Source: Cardinalis cardinalis
Lineage: Eukaryota; Chordata; Aves; Passeriformes; Cardinalidae
DNA: 64,000 nucleotides
NCBI GenBank assembly: GCA_014549065.1
Contig: JACDOX010000117.1
Location: 1,301,650 to 1,365,649 of the forward strand
Direction of reading: 5' to 3'
Positions 60,001 to 64,000 of this stretch are shown here, in pieces. Within the stretch, counting starts at the first letter, position 1, and the number at the start of each line of letters is the position of its first letter. Under the pieces are notes generated by a model. That model saw only the letters and a program-made list of their open reading frames with translations, had not been told where the DNA came from and ran no database searches. A program made the translations under genes and the position numbers.

Positions 60001-62933
60001 GACAAACTTACTGTTTACAGTCACAGCTTCTTTAAAATCATCCAGGAGGCATTTCTTTATTGGTAACTTCTGAACCTGCAGCCTTCACTAAGGTACNAAG
60101 AGGCCAAGCTCTAGCAACAAAAAAGGGGGAAAGAAGCTCAGAACTGTCCATTTTTTTCTGTTTGAAAAGTCTTCTCCCCATAAAACACTTCTACTTTCTC
60201 AATACACAATAGGGCTGGCTGAGATAATGCAACTTTTCTTATTTGTCATACTAACACCTAATTAAGTGCTCTGCTTTAATAAGCAGTAGCCTGTTACTGC
60301 TTGTGTCCTTGACAACAACATAGCACTTTANGTGGCAGTGTTCATACCATGGCATGTTCTGTATCAGACATTGACCCCTTTCCAAAATAAAGCTGTAAAG
60401 TGTTAGCTAAAAACCTATGACACTTTTGNCAAACTGGGACTATGGTTGGCTGCTTGTAAAAAAAACATTCCTTGGGGAAATCTCCCTGCTTGTCCCCCAT
60501 CACTGAGACCTTTCTNGTTTGGACCAACAGCTATGTTGCCCCTTATATAAAAAAAAAAGGCACTTAAATATAGGCTTACTGAATTCTTGGTTTGGTGTGA
60601 AAAGATCAAGTGGAACCACAGTGAATTCTGGGGAGCTTATTCAGTAAATTTGAGGTTTATAAGTTGTGCTAGGTTTGTATTTGAAAAGACTTTTAGGGAA
60701 AGATGAACAAGATCCTAACTTTCTTTCATCCACATGTACAATTAAGTGGGGTGTTTTAAAAGANACACCCTGAGGGCTGCTGGTCTTCAGTTTGCATGTT
60801 TGACTTGCCCATGCTCTCAGAATGTTTGAGAAGGCACAGAAACCATCAAGCCATGGTGCTGCCAAAGGTTGTCTGTGGAAATTGAGGCATCATTTCTGTT
60901 TCTGCATATGTGTCCTCACTTAAAAGAAATAGTGACATGGCTGAAACAGGTGGTATTAATGACAATCTGCTCTATTTCAGGAAATTCCATGGTTACAGCT
61001 CACTGAAGGAGTACTATGAAGAGGAAAGCTGCCTGCATTACTTGCACAGGGTAAGCTTTTGCAGAGACTGCTCTTGCACTTGAGGGGGAAAATACTCTGT
61101 GGTTCCTTTTNTGATACCTGCAGATGCCTTAGCTGGGATTTTCAGAAATAATGAGGCACAGTATATTGCAGTGGGATTTCAGATCTTGCTACNTCTAACA
61201 CTGGGGCTAAATTATTTGGGTTCTTAAGTGCATATAACTCTGGTAGGTGATAGCACCCAAGAGATGGAGACAAAGCCACACATCCAGCTGAACTGCTCTG
61301 AATGTGTGAAGATAAAGTGGGAAATGGGTGCCTGCACCTCTGAGGAGGAAAGGCTTATTGGATTCTATGGAGGAGACTCAGGACACTGACAGGCAGATGC
61401 TTGAGCAAAGTTTTGCCAAAGTGTAATTGAAATCAGTTCCTCTTTTTTCTACTGAACCAGAGAATGGAGATGTTCCAAGGGAGTTTCCTGGACTTTAACC
61501 AAGGTGTCCATAACAGAGCTGGCAATAGCTGCCTGATGTGCAAAGCAATGCAGAGTGAAAAAAGGGTGTGGTTATTTCAGTTCTAGGAATGGGGACTCAG
61601 TCTGTTTGCTCTCTGCCTCTTAGAGGAAAAAATTAACTCTGAAATAAGATCTTAATTGAAATATGCTAAGATACTTTTACAATTGGTAGATTGACATTCA
61701 AATACTAACACCTTTCTGGTTTGGTTTCTTAATTTCATGTTGTGTTTCCTGATGCAGATCCATGTTCCTCTTCTGTTGGTTAATGCTGCTGATGACCCTC
61801 TTGTTCATGAGAGTCTTCTATCAATTCCAAGAGCTCTTTCAGGTATGCTGAATCAGTCTCCTCCAGCTGGGCATATTTGTGTACCTACAGCTTGNTTACC
61901 ACATCACAATTCCTGATTTCAAAGCAGCTTGACTTGCCTCCTTACATCTGTAATGCTGTGGGAGGTGTGCTAAGCCTCCTTAAGTCACCAATTGCTAGAA
62001 CTAACAAGGCTAATCCTGAGCAGGAGGAACTTCAGTCCTTTCAGGCACCTGTTGCTTGTGTTGATAGCAGCAGGTTCCATTCTTGGATGAAAAAAGGTTT
62101 CCTCACATCTCCATTGCTCACTGGGATTTAGTAGGAAGATGGGTGGTGGTGATAGTCTGGACGAGGCCCAGGTAAACTCCCCCTTTGCTGATGAAATGGA
62201 GACAGTGCCTGCATGGCTCTGTCACTTGGCACTGAACTGGGATCTCTCCCTTGAAAGGAGTTGAGCTGTCTGTCTTCAAATAAGGAAAAAGGTAAATTCC
62301 ACTTAGAAGCTNAGAAGAGGGAGCTGCTGCTGCTTCATCACACAAAGAGTGGGTGCACAGGGAGGGAAGCAGGGTTCATTCTTTTTACAACACCTGGTCA
62401 GAGGCTGTGAGCAGAGAATTTATCTCCAGCTGCTTTTGGACAGAAGCAAGCACAGAGTTTTCCACTGTCCATGCAACAAGATGGCTGATGCACTGTCAGG
62501 GCTTAGTGCAGCTTGACATGATGCAAACAGTCCTAGTTCCAGGGAATGCGAGTTGGAGGTGTTCATTTGTTAAAGAATGAGCATTCTTACAGCAATATTT
62601 TTTTATTATTATTATTGTTGCTGTTAGGGCCCAGTCAGCAGCATCTCTTGGGCAGCCTTTGTCCTGGCAACTCAAGATGCTTTCATTGTCATCTTGAAGA
62701 TGTTATCCTGGAACTTTCTGCCTTTTTCTTTTACAGAGAAAAAAGAGAACGTCATGCATGTGCTGCCACTTCACGGAGGCCACCTGGGATTTTTTGAGGG
62801 CTCTGTGCTGTTCCCAGAGCCTCTTACCTGGATGGATAAGCTCGTGGTGCAGTATGCCAATGCCATCTGCCAGTGGGAGAAGACAAAGCCTCACTGCTCA
62901 GATGCTGAGCAGGCTGTGTCTGGCCAGGAGTAA
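41882..62933 (+). CDS. ABHD2: ABHD2, alpha/beta-hydrolase domain protein 2 (monoacylglycerol lipase), complete
   Basis: Single-pass membrane serine hydrolase that cleaves acylglycerols such as 2-arachidonoylglycerol; in mammals it is progesterone-stimulated and required for sperm activation. Nine coding exons (41882-42075, 50222-50397, 51296-51463, 54281-54464, 57971-58063, 59720-59830, 60981-61050, 61758-61842, 62737-62933) join in frame to 1,278 bases, 425 residues plus TAA, the same length as human ABHD2. A hydrophobic anchor spans about residues 12-31 (VKLAAVAAVLYVIV). The nucleophile elbow GFSLGG places Ser207 at 54361-54363; Asp345 is in NAADDP (61794-61796); His376 is in LHGGHLG (62781-62783). 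The triad is complete. Near-identity with the mammalian protein makes the assignment secure. Confidence 0.97.
42076..50221 (+). other. ABHD2: ABHD2 intron between coding exons 1 and 2
   Basis: About 8.1 kb of AT-rich unique-looking sequence. It holds short AT runs (for example near 43915-43945 and 45895-45920) but no repeat array, coding exon or RNA gene I can support. Confidence 0.6.
50222..50397 (+). CDS. ABHD2: ABHD2 coding exon 2
   Basis: 176-base exon, phase 2 to 1, acceptor cctttcag|GTACATT and donor ACTGGAG|gtcagt. It encodes residues 65-124 with IWGKSGHIQTALYGKMGR, the conserved start of the hydrolase fold in the ABHD1/2/3 group. An N at 50369 falls in the third base of a TTN codon (Phe or Leu; Phe in mammals). 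Confidence 0.95.
51296..51463 (+). CDS. ABHD2: ABHD2 coding exon 3
   Basis: 168-base phase 1-1 exon, acceptor gagcacag|AGGATG and donor TATG|gtaggt. It encodes residues 124-180: VICPGIANHSEKQYIRTF (sequon Asn136), then CAVLNHLGALPN. An N at 51390 makes a TAN codon, which must be C or T (Tyr) for a functional allele. The frame stays open 26 codons into the intron before TAA at 51541. Confidence 0.95.
51464..57970 (+). other. ABHD2: ABHD2 introns around coding exon 4
   Basis: Two introns, 51464-54280 and 54465-57970, about 2.8 and 3.5 kb. Nothing gene-like was found beyond coding exon 4 itself. The smaller introns 50398-51295, 58064-59719, 59831-60980, 61051-61757 and 61843-62736 likewise hold only unique sequence; a short TTA run occurs at about 62601-62617. 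Confidence 0.6.
54281..54464 (+). CDS. ABHD2: ABHD2 coding exon 4 (catalytic serine)
   Basis: 184-base exon, phase 1 to 2, acceptor ttctttttag|GATGCACC and donor GCACTGAG|gtgggt. It holds the nucleophile elbow VVGFSLGGNIVCKYLGE with Ser207 (AGC, 54361-54363) between beta-strand 5 and helix C of the hydrolase fold. Confidence 0.96.
57971..58063 (+). CDS. ABHD2: ABHD2 coding exon 5
   Basis: 93-base phase 2-2 exon, acceptor ttttttctag|GGCCCAG and donor CTCACAG|gtactg. It encodes residues 241-272 (AQETFMQWDHCRRFYNF, then MKKIILSH), part of the lid or cap region. Confidence 0.95.
59720..59830 (+). CDS. ABHD2: ABHD2 coding exon 6
   Basis: 111-base phase 2-2 exon, acceptor ctcttccag|GCAAGC and donor GTTATGAG|gtatga. 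It encodes residues 272-309 (ALFGDNMKKPHSLSEADL, LYTATSLMQIDDNVM). It has more local differences from mammalian ABHD2 than its neighbours, mainly in the KKPHSLSEAD stretch. Confidence 0.95.
60981..61050 (+). CDS. ABHD2: ABHD2 coding exon 7
   Basis: 70-base exon, phase 2 to 0, acceptor tctatttcag|GAAATTCC and donor CACAGG|gtaagc. It encodes residues 309-332 (KFHGYSSLKEYYEEESC, then YLHR). Confidence 0.95.
61758..61842 (+). CDS. ABHD2: ABHD2 coding exon 8 (catalytic aspartate)
   Basis: 85-base exon, phase 0 to 1, acceptor cctgatgcag|ATCCATG and donor CTTTCAG|gtatgc. It encodes residues 333-360 with VPLLLVNAADDPLVHES; Asp345 (GAC, 61794-61796) is the charge-relay acid. Confidence 0.95.
62737..62933 (+). 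CDS. ABHD2: ABHD2 coding exon 9 (catalytic histidine and stop)
   Basis: 197 coding bases from acceptor tttcttttacag|AGAAAAAAG to TAA at 62931-62933. It encodes residues 361-425. His376 in LPLHGGHLGFFEG completes the triad (bases 62781-62783). The C-terminal tail after AICQWEK is the least conserved part relative to mammals, but total length is unchanged. Confidence 0.96.
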
Positions 62934-64000
62934 TCGACCCAAAGACTCTGGATCACTTCAGTAAATCTCTGTTTGGGAACATCTTGTTCCCTCAACTGCT
63001 GCTTCAGGTTTCCATTCTCCTTGATATCCTATGGCTGGGGTTTGATCACCATGTGTTTTTTCCAAAATTGAGTTAAAGCAGAGGTTAACATCTGGTCAGA
63101 GCCTCTTTGGATATCCAGTCACGTGGATTTGTAATTTACTGCTCTGCTTGAAGAATTGGGTTGCTGTCTGTAGCTTGTTCCAGGGCTACTGAGCTAAAAA
63201 CTGCTTGCTTTAATATAGCAGAAGTTTCACATGTCAAAATCTCTTTACCTGCTGGTCAAAAACTTGATCTGCAGCATTTGTGTAGGTGTAAATGATGGGA
63301 TAACTGTGGCTCTCTTCTCTCTCTGGGTGCTGGAAAATCCCTGTACCAAGCCACAAGCCAGTGGGTGGTTCAGCCTGTAAGCCACTACAGTGTGGCTTGG
63401 AAAAACAGGTGCTTGACTGCAAGTGTAGTGTCAGCTTTGCACCATCTCAAGGGAAACCTTTTAGTACCTAGGAATGCACTTGCACAAGTGAATCACTTTA
63501 AAAATATTCAACTTTTCCATGCTTGAGCTGTGAGTGGATTGGGGGGGCTTTATGCTGCGTCTCTAAGTAGAGAAAAGCTGCAGCCTGGTAATGCCAGTTA
63601 ATGTTTCTGTGCAAACATGTTCTCACTTCAGGACCTGATCATTCACCTTCTTGTCACCTTTGCCTCTTTTTAAATACTGTTAACTTTTCAGTACTGGATT
63701 CTTTGTTTGACCTGGGTCTTTTTAAAGCTGGCTCTAGCTTCCAGATGGAAACCCATGATTAAGAATCTGCAGGATTTTTTCTGTGAGCTCAATTTGCTTG
63801 AAAGAATATTTTATGGAGAGCTATTGTACTCTCTTAGGGATTAATTGGTGGGGGGTAGGGTGTATCTATTTNGATTTACTCCCCTTGTGTCAGGGTAAAT
63901 AATACCAAAATTCCTCCCATTAGCTTTCAGAGCATCAGGTGGGTTTGAGACATGTAACTTGCCATACAGTTGATGTGGAACTGGTGTCCTCAGCCCTGTG
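62934..64000 (+). other. ABHD2: ABHD2 3' UTR (partial at right edge)
   Basis: AT-rich sequence after the TAA with no AATAAA on the plus strand up to the window end, so the transcript very likely continues to the right. A long 3' UTR fits what is known of ABHD2 in mammals. Confidence 0.7.

Noticed and set aside
1..64000. CRISPR arrays, tRNA or rRNA genes, bacterial operons, or intact viral genes
   Set aside because: None seen. The DNA is intron-rich vertebrate sequence and the only clear viral trace is a solo LTR with no coding region.

Overview
The window is vertebrate nuclear DNA, almost certainly from a bird and probably a songbird. Genes are split into short exons with GT-AG introns. There is a CR1 LINE 3' end of the avian type, and a solo endogenous-retrovirus LTR of a kind I associate with passerine genomes. 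The gene order HAPLN3 - MFGE8 - ABHD2 matches the conserved block next to ACAN on human 15q26.1 (chicken chromosome 10). The species assignment is inference; the gene identities are strong.

Layout. (1) About 1-3,100, minus strand: the 5' part of HAPLN3, a hyaluronan/proteoglycan link protein. A probable noncoding first exon, the signal-peptide exon and the Ig-domain exon are present; the link-module exons lie beyond the left edge. (2) About 3,100-6,800: GC-rich spacer with an orphan CpG-rich block and a minisatellite-like repeat. (3) About 6,800-18,400, minus strand: complete MFGE8 (lactadherin). Its ten coding exons join without a frame break into 474 residues: signal peptide, three EGF domains (RGD in the second) and two discoidin C domains. 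Its last intron is mostly transposable-element sequence. (4) About 18,400-30,800: intergenic spacer between two divergent promoters, with no gene I can name. (5) About 30,900-64,000, plus strand: ABHD2, with a CpG/CCAAT promoter, two noncoding exons and nine coding exons giving 425 residues. The catalytic triad Ser207/Asp345/His376 is intact, and the 3' UTR runs off the right edge.

The three genes do not form a pathway. HAPLN3 and MFGE8 are secreted extracellular proteins (matrix stabilisation; bridging phosphatidylserine to integrins). ABHD2 is a membrane-anchored serine hydrolase acting on acylglycerols. HAPLN3 and MFGE8 are tandem on one strand; MFGE8 and ABHD2 are head-to-head about 13 kb apart. 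Base composition is GC-rich to about 31.9 kb and clearly AT-richer to the right.

Isolated single N characters are scattered through the window. All four that fall in coding exons sit at third codon positions, as expected of masked heterozygous sites rather than random errors. I found no convincing new biological system. The most useful leads are the solo LTR beside an MFGE8 splice donor, the N pattern, the orphan CpG block and an unexplained minus-strand ORF cluster near 23.1-23.5 kb.
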